Below are positions 8,871-17,232 of a DNA stretch of 64,000 bases, one piece after another. This DNA comes from Paractinoplanes ovalisporus. Its GTDB lineage: Bacteria; Actinomycetota; Actinomycetes; Mycobacteriales; Micromonosporaceae. The notes under the pieces are model-generated. The model ran no database searches, had not been told where the DNA came from, and was given only the letters and a program-made list of their open reading frames with translations. The position numbers and the translations under genes are program-made. The number at the start of each line of letters is the position of its first letter. Within the stretch, counting starts at the first letter, position 1. Location: contig NZ_JAENHP010000001.1 of NCBI RefSeq assembly GCF_016834655.1, positions 434,001 to 498,000 on the forward strand. The letters are read 5' to 3'.

Positions 8871-9922
8871 GTGTTCCCAGGTTTGCACTGGTCGGCGCGG
8901 GCGTGATCGGGAAACACCACGGCCGGGTGATGAGCGAACTGAGCGATCGGCTCGAACTGGTCGCGGTGGCCGACACGGTGCTCGATCGTGCGCGTTCGCT
9001 CACCGACGAGCGCGGCGGACGGCCGTACGGAAACCTCACCGACGCCCTCGCCGCCGAACAGATCGACGTCGTGGTCGTCTGCACGCCGACCGGTCTGCAC
9101 GGTCCGATCGCCATCGAGGCCCTGGGCGCCGGCAAACACGTCATCATCGAGAAGCCGGCCGAGACGACGGTGGCCCGCACCGACGAGATCATCGAGGCCC
9201 GCGACAAGGCCGGCACCCTGGTCACGGTCATCTCGCAGCACCGGTTCGACCCGTCCACCGAGCAGACCCTGGCGGCGATCGCGGCCGGCGAGCTCGGGCG
9301 GGTCAGCTCGGGCATCGCGGCCATCGACTGGTGGCGCGGGCAGAGCTACTACGACTCCGGCGACTGGCGCGGCACCTGGGAACTCGACGGCGGCGGCGCG
9401 CTGATGAACCAGGGCGTGCACACGGTCGACCTGCTGGTGGCCGCGCTCGGCAAGCCGGTCGAGGTTTTCGCGTACGCCGGGACCCTCGCCCACGAACGCA
9501 TCGAGGTCGAGGACGTGGCCGTCGGCGTGGTGCGGTTCGAGTCGGGCGCGCTGGGCGTCCTGCACGCGACCACCTCGGCCTACCCCGGTCTGAGCGCTCG
9601 TCTGCAGGTGCACGGCGACCGTGGTTCGGCGGTCATCGACAACGACCAGCTGGCGTTCTTCCACTCGACTCCGGCCGGTGCCGCCGTCGAGGAGAAGCTG
9701 ATGGGCTCGACCCAGGCCGTGAGCGCCGCCGGACCGGCCACAGCCAGCAGCAACCCCGGCATGCTGTCCGACGCGCACCGCTCGCAGTACCTGAACTTCC
9801 TCGACGCCCTGACCGGGGCCGCTCCGCTGCGGGTCGACCTCGAGACCAACCGGCAGTCCATCGCGGTCATCACCGGGGCGTACGAGTCCGCCCGTACCGG
9901 AAGGCCGGTGACCCTCGCATGA
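8867..9922 (+). CDS. Gfo/Idh/MocA-family oxidoreductase (second)
   Basis: A 351-residue dehydrogenase with an intact Rossmann motif (VGAGVIGKHHGRV), the EKPAET signature near residue 96 and GGGALMNQGVHTVDLL in the C-terminal domain. It is longer and clearly diverged from the first oxidoreductase of this operon, so the two probably act on different intermediates. Its start is coupled to the preceding TIM-barrel gene and its end to the next one by ATGA overlaps. Confidence 0.85.
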   Translation: MSVPRFALVGAGVIGKHHGRVMSELSDRLELVAVADTVLDRARSLTDERGGRPYGNLTDALAAEQIDVVVVCTPTGLHGPIAIEALGAGKHVIIEKPAETTVARTDEIIEARDKAGTLVTVISQHRFDPSTEQTLAAIAAGELGRVSSGIAAIDWWRGQSYYDSGDWRGTWELDGGGALMNQGVHTVDLLVAALGKPVEVFAYAGTLAHERIEVEDVAVGVVRFESGALGVLHATTSAYPGLSARLQVHGDRGSAVIDNDQLAFFHSTPAGAAVEEKLMGSTQAVSAAGPATASSNPGMLSDAHRSQYLNFLDALTGAAPLRVDLETNRQSIAVITGAYESARTGRPVTLA

Positions 9923-10782
9923 ACCGGATCGCGGCCAACCCCATCCCGTACTGGGCGAACGCCGGCAAGACGAAAGAGGTGTTCGACGAGGCGTTCGCCG
10001 ACTTCCACGCGATCGGCTTCACCGCGGTCAAGGCGGACGTGCCCGAGGGCATGACGGCGGCCGACTATCGCGCGTGGATCGGCAAGTACGGCCTGGCGCC
10101 GTCGCTCAGCCTGTTCAACTCCCCGTTCGACGACACGGTCACCGCGGCCGGCGAGGTCGAGAAGGCCAAACGGTTCGCGGCCGACCAGGTCGCGCTCGGC
10201 CTTGACCGCACGATGGTGTCGTCGATGGCCGTGCCCGCGCGTCTGGAGCAGCCGGCCGTCGGCGCCGCGTTCGACGAGTCGCGCCTGACCCGGGCCATCG
10301 ACATGTGCGGTGAGGTGTGCCGGGCCCTGGCCGCCGAAGGCCTGCGGCCGTTGCACCACTCGCACATCGGCGGGGTGTTCGAGACCGAGCTGGAGATCAC
10401 CCGCCTGCTGGACGACCTGGGCCCCGACGTGATCGGTTTCGGTCCCGACACGGGTCATCTGCGCTGGGCCGGCATCGAGCCGGCGGCGTTCATCCGGCGC
10501 TACGCGGACCGGCTCGGGGGCATCCACATCAAGGACGTGTTCCCGGATCACCTGTCGGGGTCGGCTTTGTCGTATCGGGAGGCCACCGCGTCGAAGAGGT
10601 TGTGGGCCGAGCCCGGTCTGGGGGTGGTCGACTTCGGGGCGGTGCTGGAGGCGATCCCGGCGTCGTACGACGGCGACTTCATGATCGAGGTGGACGAGCC
10701 GTCGGTGGCGTCGAAGCTGGAGTCGCACGAGATGTCGTTCGCCTGGGCCCGGCGGGTCCTGGCCGGTCGCTACACTGAGTGA
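9919..10782 (+). CDS. IolE-like TIM-barrel isomerase/dehydratase
   Basis: A 287-residue protein starting NRIAANPIPYWANAGKT, the opening typical of IolE/sugar-isomerase TIM barrels. Conserved strand ends are LHHSHIGGVFET, GFGPDTGHL, GGIHIKDV and DFMIEVDEP, consistent with a divalent-metal site. It is the last gene of the coupled operon. IolE itself dehydrates 2-keto-inositol; here an equivalent step on a keto-sugar is likely, but the substrate is not known. A branched inverted-repeat structure lies 40 bp downstream. Confidence 0.8.
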   Translation: MNRIAANPIPYWANAGKTKEVFDEAFADFHAIGFTAVKADVPEGMTAADYRAWIGKYGLAPSLSLFNSPFDDTVTAAGEVEKAKRFAADQVALGLDRTMVSSMAVPARLEQPAVGAAFDESRLTRAIDMCGEVCRALAAEGLRPLHHSHIGGVFETELEITRLLDDLGPDVIGFGPDTGHLRWAGIEPAAFIRRYADRLGGIHIKDVFPDHLSGSALSYREATASKRLWAEPGLGVVDFGAVLEAIPASYDGDFMIEVDEPSVASKLESHEMSFAWARRVLAGRYTE

Positions 10783-10821
10783 TCGTTTGGCTTTCCGGGC
10801 GTATGCCGAGGGAAGTCCGAT

Positions 10822-10876
10822 GCGGGGGCTCGCAGGGCATAAACACCCCTGGTCCGCTTGGACGCCGAGTCCCCGC
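10822..10876 (+). other. three-way-junction RNA fold or terminator
   Basis: The outer stem GCGGGGGCTCG (10822-10832) pairs fully with CGAGTCCCCGC (10866-10876), with one G-U pair. It encloses two abutting hairpins: CAGGG/CCCTG (10833-10837, 10847-10851) and GTCC/GGAC with a GCTT loop (10852-10863). It sits in the 111-bp gap between two convergent genes. There is no U tract and no tRNA signature. It may terminate the sugar operon; on the minus strand the G-U pair would be a mismatch. Confidence 0.4.
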
Positions 10877-10893
10877 CGTCACCGCTTACAGCA

Positions 10894-12216
10894 TCACCAG
10901 TAGATCGCGACGAACTCGACCTCCAGCTTGCGACTCGACTCTTCCGGTCCGGGCGTTGTGGAGGTTGGGGGTGTCAGCGACGCCGCGGCCCGCGCGGCGA
11001 CTTCCTCCAAGATCGAGTCTCGGATACGTCGCACGATCTCTCGGTCTGCCTGTGGCTCGACAGCCATCACCATCACATCGAAGGCTGCCCTACGCGACTC
11101 AAGGCTTTCATCCGCCGACAACGCGATGGCCGCCTGCGCGGCAGCGGCCCGCAGCGCCGCCGCATCGGGGGCGACCCCACATTCGGCAGCGAGATCCTTA
11201 CCGAAGCGGGTGACGGCGTCGTCCCAGTCGGCGATCGAGGGCGTCACGGTCACACTCCCGCCTGCGGCAGCAGACAGCCCACTCGGCAATGCGTTCACCA
11301 TTTCATCTACATTGATAGACATCTTCTCCAACACGTTGGCCAACTTGACCGGCTGCCAGGCATCGTTCAGAGTCGCGGACTCCACCCGAGCGTATGTCGT
11401 ATAAGACTCGTCGGCGAAGAGCACCCTACGTAGGTCACGCGAATAAGACGAGAAGCTCGTCACACCGACCACTTCCAGCGTACACAGTTGGCGGCTAAGA
11501 TCGCTGTTCGGCGTAACTAGATCTCGATGAATCAGATAGTCTTCTCCATCAAGATCGAGCGCAGCGAATTGCTTGCTGATGCCACGGATCGGCACAAGGC
11601 CGACGAGCAGACCATCAATCACTTCCAACATCGACACGACTCGATCATATTGCGTCTTATCGACGCCGAAGAAGGCTTCTCGGCCCTTCACGATGTCAAC
11701 AACCGACGAGATCGCGCTCACCAACTGGTAGGTTCGATCGGCACTGAGAATCACCTCAAGCTCGAGCACGTCGCCGCGCTTTACGTCTCCTATCCGCAGC
11801 AATTGGCCGTGACGTCTCAGCTTCTTACAGTTACGAAGTAAATCTTGCTTCGTCCTGAGAGAAAACTCGGCCACCTCGTATCTGCGTCGCTTACGATGGA
11901 CGCTAGTCAGAAGCTCTTCCTCACCACCGGTGCGAAGGTCGCGGAAGGTGCTTTGGATGACGGCCTTGCGAACGACCTCCTTGGCGGACGTGTCCGTGTT
12001 CTTCACCCTCGCCTCTGCACTGAACTTGAAGCTCCCGAGAGGACCGGCCGCGCTCGCCTTTCGTTCAGATTCACTCGACCGCGTCAGAGTCTCCTTGACC
12101 GTCTCCTTAATTGCACCATCACGTGATGCAATTAGACTGGTCACACTGACCTCGTCGAGATAAACGAACTCTCGGCGCTGCTTGGCCCACTGACGGCCTC
12201 GTCGACGAAATATCAT
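10894..12216 (-). CDS. DUF6414-like protein, partner of an AAA+ ATPase
   Basis: A 440-residue cytoplasmic-looking protein with no signal peptide or membrane segment. After a very basic start (RRRGRQWAKQRR) comes FVYLDEVSVTSLIASRDGAI, which I associate from memory with DUF6414; there is no assigned activity. The C-terminal third is Ala-rich and predicted helical, with a Pro/Ser/Thr linker near the end. Codon use is clearly less GC-rich than the flanking genes. The ATG overlaps the stop of the AAA+ gene by 4 bp, so the two products are made together and probably work as one unit. Confidence 0.6.
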   Translation of the reverse strand: MIFRRRGRQWAKQRREFVYLDEVSVTSLIASRDGAIKETVKETLTRSSESERKASAAGPLGSFKFSAEARVKNTDTSAKEVVRKAVIQSTFRDLRTGGEEELLTSVHRKRRRYEVAEFSLRTKQDLLRNCKKLRRHGQLLRIGDVKRGDVLELEVILSADRTYQLVSAISSVVDIVKGREAFFGVDKTQYDRVVSMLEVIDGLLVGLVPIRGISKQFAALDLDGEDYLIHRDLVTPNSDLSRQLCTLEVVGVTSFSSYSRDLRRVLFADESYTTYARVESATLNDAWQPVKLANVLEKMSINVDEMVNALPSGLSAAAGGSVTVTPSIADWDDAVTRFGKDLAAECGVAPDAAALRAAAAQAAIALSADESLESRRAAFDVMVMAVEPQADREIVRRIRDSILEEVAARAAASLTPPTSTTPGPEESSRKLEVEFVAIYW

Positions 12217-13415
12217 TCCGGTGTGCTCTTCTCCGTGTGCGCGTGTATGCGCTGAACCCTGTTCACTGCCTCAAGCACGTCTTCCGAACAGAGCTTCACG
12301 CGCCTGTCGAGGGCAGCCAGGATCGCGGCTTCCGTCCAGATCGCGGCGAGGTCGGCAGATGTCCAGCCCTCCGTCATGCCGGCCAACGTCTGCATGTCGA
12401 CCGGACTGGAGAATTTGATTCGCCTCGAAGACGCCTTGAGCACGGCTATTCGATTCAAGGCGTCAGGCATCCCAAACTCAATCTTATGCGAGAGGCGGCC
12501 CGGCCGGAGAAGTGCATTGTCTAGACTTTCATGAAGATTGGTAGTGGCAATGATCAGCACGCGGTCGAACGCTGAGAACCCGTCGAGAAGTGAGAGGAAC
12601 TGACCGACGAGGCGATTAGTGTGCTCGTGGGTCGAGGCGCCGCGTTGAGTGAAAAGACTATCGATCTCGTCGAAGAACAGGACCGCAGGAGCATTCCTGC
12701 GCGCGTGCTCGAAGATCGAGCGCAAAGTTCGCTCGCTCTGCCCGACGAACTGGTCAATGATTGCCGGTCCACCAATGTTGTAGAACTTCGCGCTGCTTCC
12801 GGCCGCAAGGACCCTTGCCAAATGGGTTTTTCCAGTCCCCGGAGGCCCTGTGAACAGCATGCCCTTGATTGGGTTGGCTCCGATGGCTTTGATCCTATTC
12901 TCAGGATCCAGGGCAACGGTTACGAGATCGACAGCACGGCTGACAATGTGAGACGATCCGCCGAAATCTTGCAACGTGATGTCGTCAGACGGCTCGAAAA
13001 CGAGATCGTCGATGTCAAAGGCTTCACGGTCTGCGAGACCGAGGCGGTCGATCGGATCTGGAGAGAGCAGCCGGCCGGGACGGCCGGTGCTCTCAATCTC
13101 GACAGTGTGGCCTACTTTGAACGGCGATGAGGCTCTCTGCGGATGGGCCCTTAGACTGCCGTCCACCTCAATGACAACCCGATCGTTCGAGACGTACCTC
13201 ACGGTCCCGACTTGGGTCGATTGTCCCCATAATTCGTCGGCGACCCTTTCGGGCTCCTCATAGTCCCGACAAAAAATGACATCACCAACAGCGAACTCGT
13301 GCCACTGCTGGAGGGCCACGCCAACCGATTTTCCATCCTGAAAATCGATCCAGACTCGAGACTCCTCAGGTTCGATCAGCCGAACCTTCCCGATCTTTCC
13401 CTCAGTCTCCAACAC
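12213..13415 (-). CDS. AAA+ ATPase (FtsH/Cdc48-like module)
   Basis: About 400 residues. The N-terminal ~120 residues are beta-rich and look like one or two OB/barrel-type modules. One AAA module follows: Walker A GPPGTGKT (about 190-197), Walker B VLFFDEIDSL (about 245-254), sensor IIATTN, arginine-finger region ALLRPGRL (about 302-309), then the helical lid. No protease or transmembrane segment is attached, so it is a remodelling ATPase rather than FtsH. An in-frame TTG at 13472 exists, but it lies inside the promoter motif; the GTG at 13415, about 28 nt after the predicted transcript start, is preferred though its ribosome site is weak. It is coupled to the DUF6414-like gene. Codon use suggests transfer. 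Confidence 0.75.
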   Translation of the reverse strand: MLETEGKIGKVRLIEPEESRVWIDFQDGKSVGVALQQWHEFAVGDVIFCRDYEEPERVADELWGQSTQVGTVRYVSNDRVVIEVDGSLRAHPQRASSPFKVGHTVEIESTGRPGRLLSPDPIDRLGLADREAFDIDDLVFEPSDDITLQDFGGSSHIVSRAVDLVTVALDPENRIKAIGANPIKGMLFTGPPGTGKTHLARVLAAGSSAKFYNIGGPAIIDQFVGQSERTLRSIFEHARRNAPAVLFFDEIDSLFTQRGASTHEHTNRLVGQFLSLLDGFSAFDRVLIIATTNLHESLDNALLRPGRLSHKIEFGMPDALNRIAVLKASSRRIKFSSPVDMQTLAGMTEGWTSADLAAIWTEAAILAALDRRVKLCSEDVLEAVNRVQRIHAHTEKSTPE

Positions 13416-13449
13416 GATCCTATCGAGTCGATCTGCAATCTGCGGCCTG

Positions 13450-13472
13450 ACTGTAGCCGCGGGGTACGACAA
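13450..13472 (-). promoter_or_regulatory. TGTCGTACC-N7-TACAGT promoter of the AAA+ operon
   Basis: On the minus strand TTGTCGTACC is followed after 7 nt by TACAGT. The same TGTCGTACC-N7-TAnnnT pattern occurs before the genes at 25761 and 32654. Left half, spacing and -10 resemble the PafBC-dependent (RecA-independent) damage promoter TTGTC(A/G)GTG-N8-TAnnnT of actinobacteria. Confidence 0.5.
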
Positions 13473-13546
13473 CTTTGGGGCAGGCCGAGGGGCGTACCGT
13501 CGCTCTTGTCACGGGCGGAGTGCACGACAGATGTGGAGGATGTGCC

Positions 13547-14824
13547 ATGACCTCAGTGGTGACCGGGCCGGCCACGCGGCTCGGCGGCGCCGACGGGGTG
13601 CTGACCGAAGACGAGGTCACGGCCTTCGTACGGGAGCAGGCAGGCGCGCTCGATGTGGACGGGCGCAGTGTCTGTGTGCTGGTGCCGGACGCGACCCGTA
13701 CGTGCCCGTTGCCCCTGCTCGTCTCGGCGGTGCACCAGGCTCTGCACGGGCGGGTGTCGCGGCTGACGGTGCTGGTCGCTCTGGGGACGCACGGGGCGAT
13801 GTCGGAGGAGGCGCTGCGGGCGTGGGTCGGCGTCTATCCGGACACCACTGTGATCAACCACGAGTGGTGGAAGCCGGAGACGTTCGCGAACCTGGGGACC
13901 ATTCCGAGCGCGCGCATCGAGGAGCTTTCGGACGGGCGGATGAGCGGTGACGTGCCGGTCATGCTCAACCGGGCGGTCGTCGAGCACGACGTGGCGATCG
14001 TGGTCGGGCCGGTGCTGCCCCACGAGGTGGTGGGGATGTCGGGTGGCAACAAATACTTCTTCCCGGGCGTGGCCGGCCAGCAGATCATCGACGTGTCGCA
14101 CTGGCTGGGCGCGCTCATCACGTCGGCCGAGATCATCGGGACGACCGGGCTCACTCCCGTACGGGCTCTGATCAACGACGGTGCGGCGATGATCCCGGCC
14201 GAGACGTACGCGTTCTGTGTCGTCACGGCCGAGCTGCCGCCCGACGGCACGGACAGTGACAAGAGCAGCGCCCTGCACTCGGTCTCGTTCGGCGATCCGA
14301 TCGCGTCGTGGGCCAGTGCCGCCGAGATCAGCGCGGCGACCCACGTGACGTACCTCGACCGGCCCGTGCGGCGGGTGCTGTCGCTGATTCCGCAGATGTA
14401 CGACGAGATCTGGACCGGGGCCAAGGGGTTCTACAAGGTGGAGCCGGTGGTCGCGGACGGTGGTGAGGTGATTCTGTACGCGCCGCACATCCGCGAGATC
14501 GCGACCAGCCACCCGCAGATCCACGAGATCGGGTACCACTGCCGGGACTACTTCGTGAAGCAGTGGGACGCGTTCCGGCACATCCACTGGGGGGTGCTGG
14601 CGCATTCGACGCACCTGCGCGGGGCGGGCACGTTCGACCCGGCCAGCGGTGTGGAGAAGCTGCGGGTCGACGTGACTCTGGCTACGGGGATTCCCGAAGA
14701 CGTGTGCCGGTCGGTGAACCTGGGATATCGCGACCCGGCGACCATCGACGTGGCCGAGTTCGCCGCCGACCCGGGGACGCTCGTGGTGCCGCGGGCGGGC
14801 GAGGTCCTGTTCCGGTTGCGCTGA
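13547..14824 (+). CDS. LarA-like (nickel-pincer lactate racemase family) protein
   Basis: A 425-residue member of the LarA/DUF2088 family. Family blocks are VLVPDATRTCPLP near residue 44, ALGTHGAMSEEAL near residue 80, and GGNKYFFPGVAGQQII near residue 168, which contains the conserved Lys region. LarA enzymes racemise or epimerise 2-hydroxy acids using a nickel-pincer nucleotide tethered to a Lys. The LarB, LarC and LarE genes that make the cofactor are not in the window, so activity depends on genes elsewhere. GGAGGATGTGCC precedes the ATG; an upstream in-frame start at 13475 has no such site. It faces a LacI regulator that may control it. Confidence 0.78.
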   Translation: MTSVVTGPATRLGGADGVLTEDEVTAFVREQAGALDVDGRSVCVLVPDATRTCPLPLLVSAVHQALHGRVSRLTVLVALGTHGAMSEEALRAWVGVYPDTTVINHEWWKPETFANLGTIPSARIEELSDGRMSGDVPVMLNRAVVEHDVAIVVGPVLPHEVVGMSGGNKYFFPGVAGQQIIDVSHWLGALITSAEIIGTTGLTPVRALINDGAAMIPAETYAFCVVTAELPPDGTDSDKSSALHSVSFGDPIASWASAAEISAATHVTYLDRPVRRVLSLIPQMYDEIWTGAKGFYKVEPVVADGGEVILYAPHIREIATSHPQIHEIGYHCRDYFVKQWDAFRHIHWGVLAHSTHLRGAGTFDPASGVEKLRVDVTLATGIPEDVCRSVNLGYRDPATIDVAEFAADPGTLVVPRAGEVLFRLR

Positions 14825-14897
14825 GCCCCGGGGCTGCGGTCCCGCGATCGCGCGCGCCTGCGAGGCCGGTCACGCGGGCGGGCGTGGCCGCGGTGGG

Positions 14898-15935
14898 TCA
14901 GTGGGGGTGCGGGGCGGTGGCTGCCCGAGGGCGCGGGATGGCTGTGGTGGTTCGGGCGGGGGCGGTGGACTTGCGGACGACCAGGCGTACGGGCAGGACC
15001 AGCGGGCGGCCGCTGGTTCGGGCGCCCTGGGCCACGGCTATGCAGTTCTGCATTCCGGTGAAGCCCATGCGGTAGAGGGGGGACGCGATGGTGGTGAGCT
15101 GGGGCTCGACCAGCTCGTCGAAGATGATGTTGTCGAAGCCGACGACGCTGACCTGTTCGGGGACGGCGACGCCGAGGCGGCTCAGGCCCTTGACGATGCC
15201 GATCGCCAGCTGGTCGTTGTAGGCCTGCACGGCGGTCGAGTCGGTTTCGGCCACGCGGATCGCGGCGCTCAGGCCGGCCAGCACGGTCGGCTCGTTGGGG
15301 CCCAGGCGGCGCGCTTCCAGGCCCAGTTCGACGGCGGCCCGGCGCAGAGCCCGCCACCGTACGCCGTCGGACCAGCTGGTCTCGGGGCCCGCGACGTACG
15401 TGATGCGCTCGTGGCCCAGCGACGCCAGGTGTTCGACGGCTCGGCGGATGCCGCGTTCGGCGTCGTTGAGCACGCAGTTGGCCTCGGGGATGATCCGGTT
15501 GAGCAGCACGACCGCCTTCTGTTTGGCGACCATGCGCAGGGCCGAGTCGGTCATCCGGGAGCTGGCGATCACCACGCCGTCGACCTGGGCCAACTCCTGC
15601 TCGATGGTCTGCCGCTCGACCTTCGGCGACTCGTTCGTGTGCGACAGGATCAGCTGGTAGCCGGCCTCGCGAGCGGCCTCGTAGGCGCCCTTGATGATGT
15701 CGCCGTAGAACGGGTTGGTCACGTCGGCGACGACCAGGGCGATGGCATTCCGTACGGTGCCGGCCTCCAACCGCCGGGCCTGAGTTCCCGTACGGTATCC
15801 CAGCCTCTCGGCCGCTTCGAAGATCCGCTGGGCGGTGTCGGCGTTGACCCGGCCCGGCCGTGCGTACGCCCGCGAAACTGTCGAGGCGGCCACCCCCGCC
15901 TCGCGCGCCACGTCGTAGATGGTCGGGCGGCTCAT
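14898..15935 (-). CDS. LacI-family transcriptional regulator
   Basis: A 345-residue repressor. The N-terminal HTH reads TIYDVAREAGVAASTVSRAY (residues 5-24), followed by the hinge helix and a periplasmic-binding-like effector domain (ADVTNPFYGDIIKGAYEAA; GFDNIIFDELVEPQLTTI). The effector is probably a sugar or sugar acid. It converges with the LarA-like gene. The upstream GGATgTTAaATCC pseudo-palindrome (15941-15953) could be an autoregulatory site. It could also serve the uxaC/ABC dyad 11 kb away, but nothing in the sequence proves that. Confidence 0.9.
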   Translation of the reverse strand: MSRPTIYDVAREAGVAASTVSRAYARPGRVNADTAQRIFEAAERLGYRTGTQARRLEAGTVRNAIALVVADVTNPFYGDIIKGAYEAAREAGYQLILSHTNESPKVERQTIEQELAQVDGVVIASSRMTDSALRMVAKQKAVVLLNRIIPEANCVLNDAERGIRRAVEHLASLGHERITYVAGPETSWSDGVRWRALRRAAVELGLEARRLGPNEPTVLAGLSAAIRVAETDSTAVQAYNDQLAIGIVKGLSRLGVAVPEQVSVVGFDNIIFDELVEPQLTTIASPLYRMGFTGMQNCIAVAQGARTSGRPLVLPVRLVVRKSTAPARTTTAIPRPRAATAPHPH

Positions 15936-16106
15936 GTCCAGGATGTTAAATCCGCGAGGCCGCCGGAAACAGCCCCGCCCTGGGGTCGGCGTCGATGGGG
16001 AGACCCGGGCGATGGGTGGCCTCGATGATCCCCGGCCGTCCCCGGGTGGTTGATCCCTGCCATAGTCGGGTGGGTCGTCCGTCCGCAGGGGGTTGAATCG
16101 GTCATC

Positions 16107-17228
16107 GTGCGCGTCCCCAGCCTCCTCGCCGCAGCCACCCTCCTGACCTCGCCCGTCGCCGCCCCGGGCCCCACGCATCCGCATGCCCAGGCGTGGGTGG
16201 AGGCTGTGGCTTTGCGGGCGCGGGCCGGAGTGACTGTCTGCGCTGTGCGGGATGAGCGGCTCGATGAGCTGTCGGGGATGGTGGCCGTCGGGTCGGGGTT
16301 CGTGGTTGTCAACGACGGGTCCGACTTCGCGGACCGACGGAAGATCTTCTATCTGAACTCGGGCTGCCGGGTCACGAGGACCGTGTCGTATCCCTCCCGG
16401 CCCCGGGACACCGAGGATCTGGCGCGCGGTTCGGACGGCACGCTCTGGGTGGCGGACATCGGGGACAACGGGGGCAGTCGCAGCACCATCGCGCTGTGGA
16501 AGCTGGCGCCGGGGGCCAAGAAGCCGGTTCTTCTGCGGATGTCGTACCCGGACGGGGCGCACGACGCCGAAGCGCTGCTCGTGACCGGGGACGGCACGCC
16601 GATCGTGATCACCAAGAGCGGTGGGACGGCGGAGCTCTACACGCCTACGGCGGCGCTGCGTGGCGGCTCCACGACGCCGCTGAAGAAGGCCGGCGAGGTG
16701 ACTCTGCCGATCACGACCACCAGCAACCCGTTCTCGTTCCTGGGGCGGGCCGTCGTCACGGGGGCGGCCACTTCGCCCGACGGGCGGCACGTGGTGCTCC
16801 GGACGTACGCGGACGCCTTTGAATTTGATGTCGAGGACGGGGATGTGATCGGCGCCCTCACCTCGGGGACGCCCCGTCAGATTCCGCTGCCGAACGAACC
16901 GCAGGGCGAGTCGGTCACCTACAGCGCCGACGGGACGTCGTTGCTCACGGTCTCCGAGGCGTCCGGCGACGGCAGCGAGGAACCGGTGATTCTGGGGTAC
17001 GCGCTGCCGGACCGCCCGGCCGTGGCCCGCGCGACGCCGTCCGCGCCTTCATCGAGCGCGGTGCCGCCGACCACCTCCGCGCCCGCCGCCGGAGCCGCCG
17101 AAAGCCCGGACGAAGACGGGCCCCCGTTCGACTACATCAAGGTCGTGGCCGGTGCGGTCGGCGCGCTCGCCCTGATCCTGGCGATCGTCGTCGTGGCGCT
17201 GTACCGCCGCGCGCGCAGATCCCGCTGA
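16107..17228 (+). CDS. secreted, C-terminally anchored beta-propeller-like protein
   Basis: About 373 residues. The GTG start gives a short basic N-terminus and signal peptide ending near SPVAAPG. Repeated strands such as GTLWVADIGDNGG, DAEALLVTGDGTP and YSADGTSLLTVSEASG suggest a propeller. A Ser/Pro/Ala linker and a C-terminal membrane helix (VVAGAVGALALILAIVVVAL) followed by RRARRSR anchor it outside the membrane. No catalytic motif is recognised, so the function is unknown. Its start is uncertain; an in-frame start at 16050 would add 19 non-signal-like residues. Confidence 0.65.
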   Translation: MRVPSLLAAATLLTSPVAAPGPTHPHAQAWVEAVALRARAGVTVCAVRDERLDELSGMVAVGSGFVVVNDGSDFADRRKIFYLNSGCRVTRTVSYPSRPRDTEDLARGSDGTLWVADIGDNGGSRSTIALWKLAPGAKKPVLLRMSYPDGAHDAEALLVTGDGTPIVITKSGGTAELYTPTAALRGGSTTPLKKAGEVTLPITTTSNPFSFLGRAVVTGAATSPDGRHVVLRTYADAFEFDVEDGDVIGALTSGTPRQIPLPNEPQGESVTYSADGTSLLTVSEASGDGSEEPVILGYALPDRPAVARATPSAPSSSAVPPTTSAPAAGAAESPDEDGPPFDYIKVVAGAVGALALILAIVVVALYRRARRSR

Positions 17229-17232
17229 CGCG

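Noticed and set aside
10822..10876. tRNA gene
   Set aside because: The fold is branched, but it lacks the T-loop GTTCRA, a CCA-ready acceptor stem and an anticodon arm of proper size.
10894..13472. FtsH protease for the AAA+ gene
   Set aside because: There is no HExxH protease domain and no N-terminal membrane helices; only the ATPase module is present.
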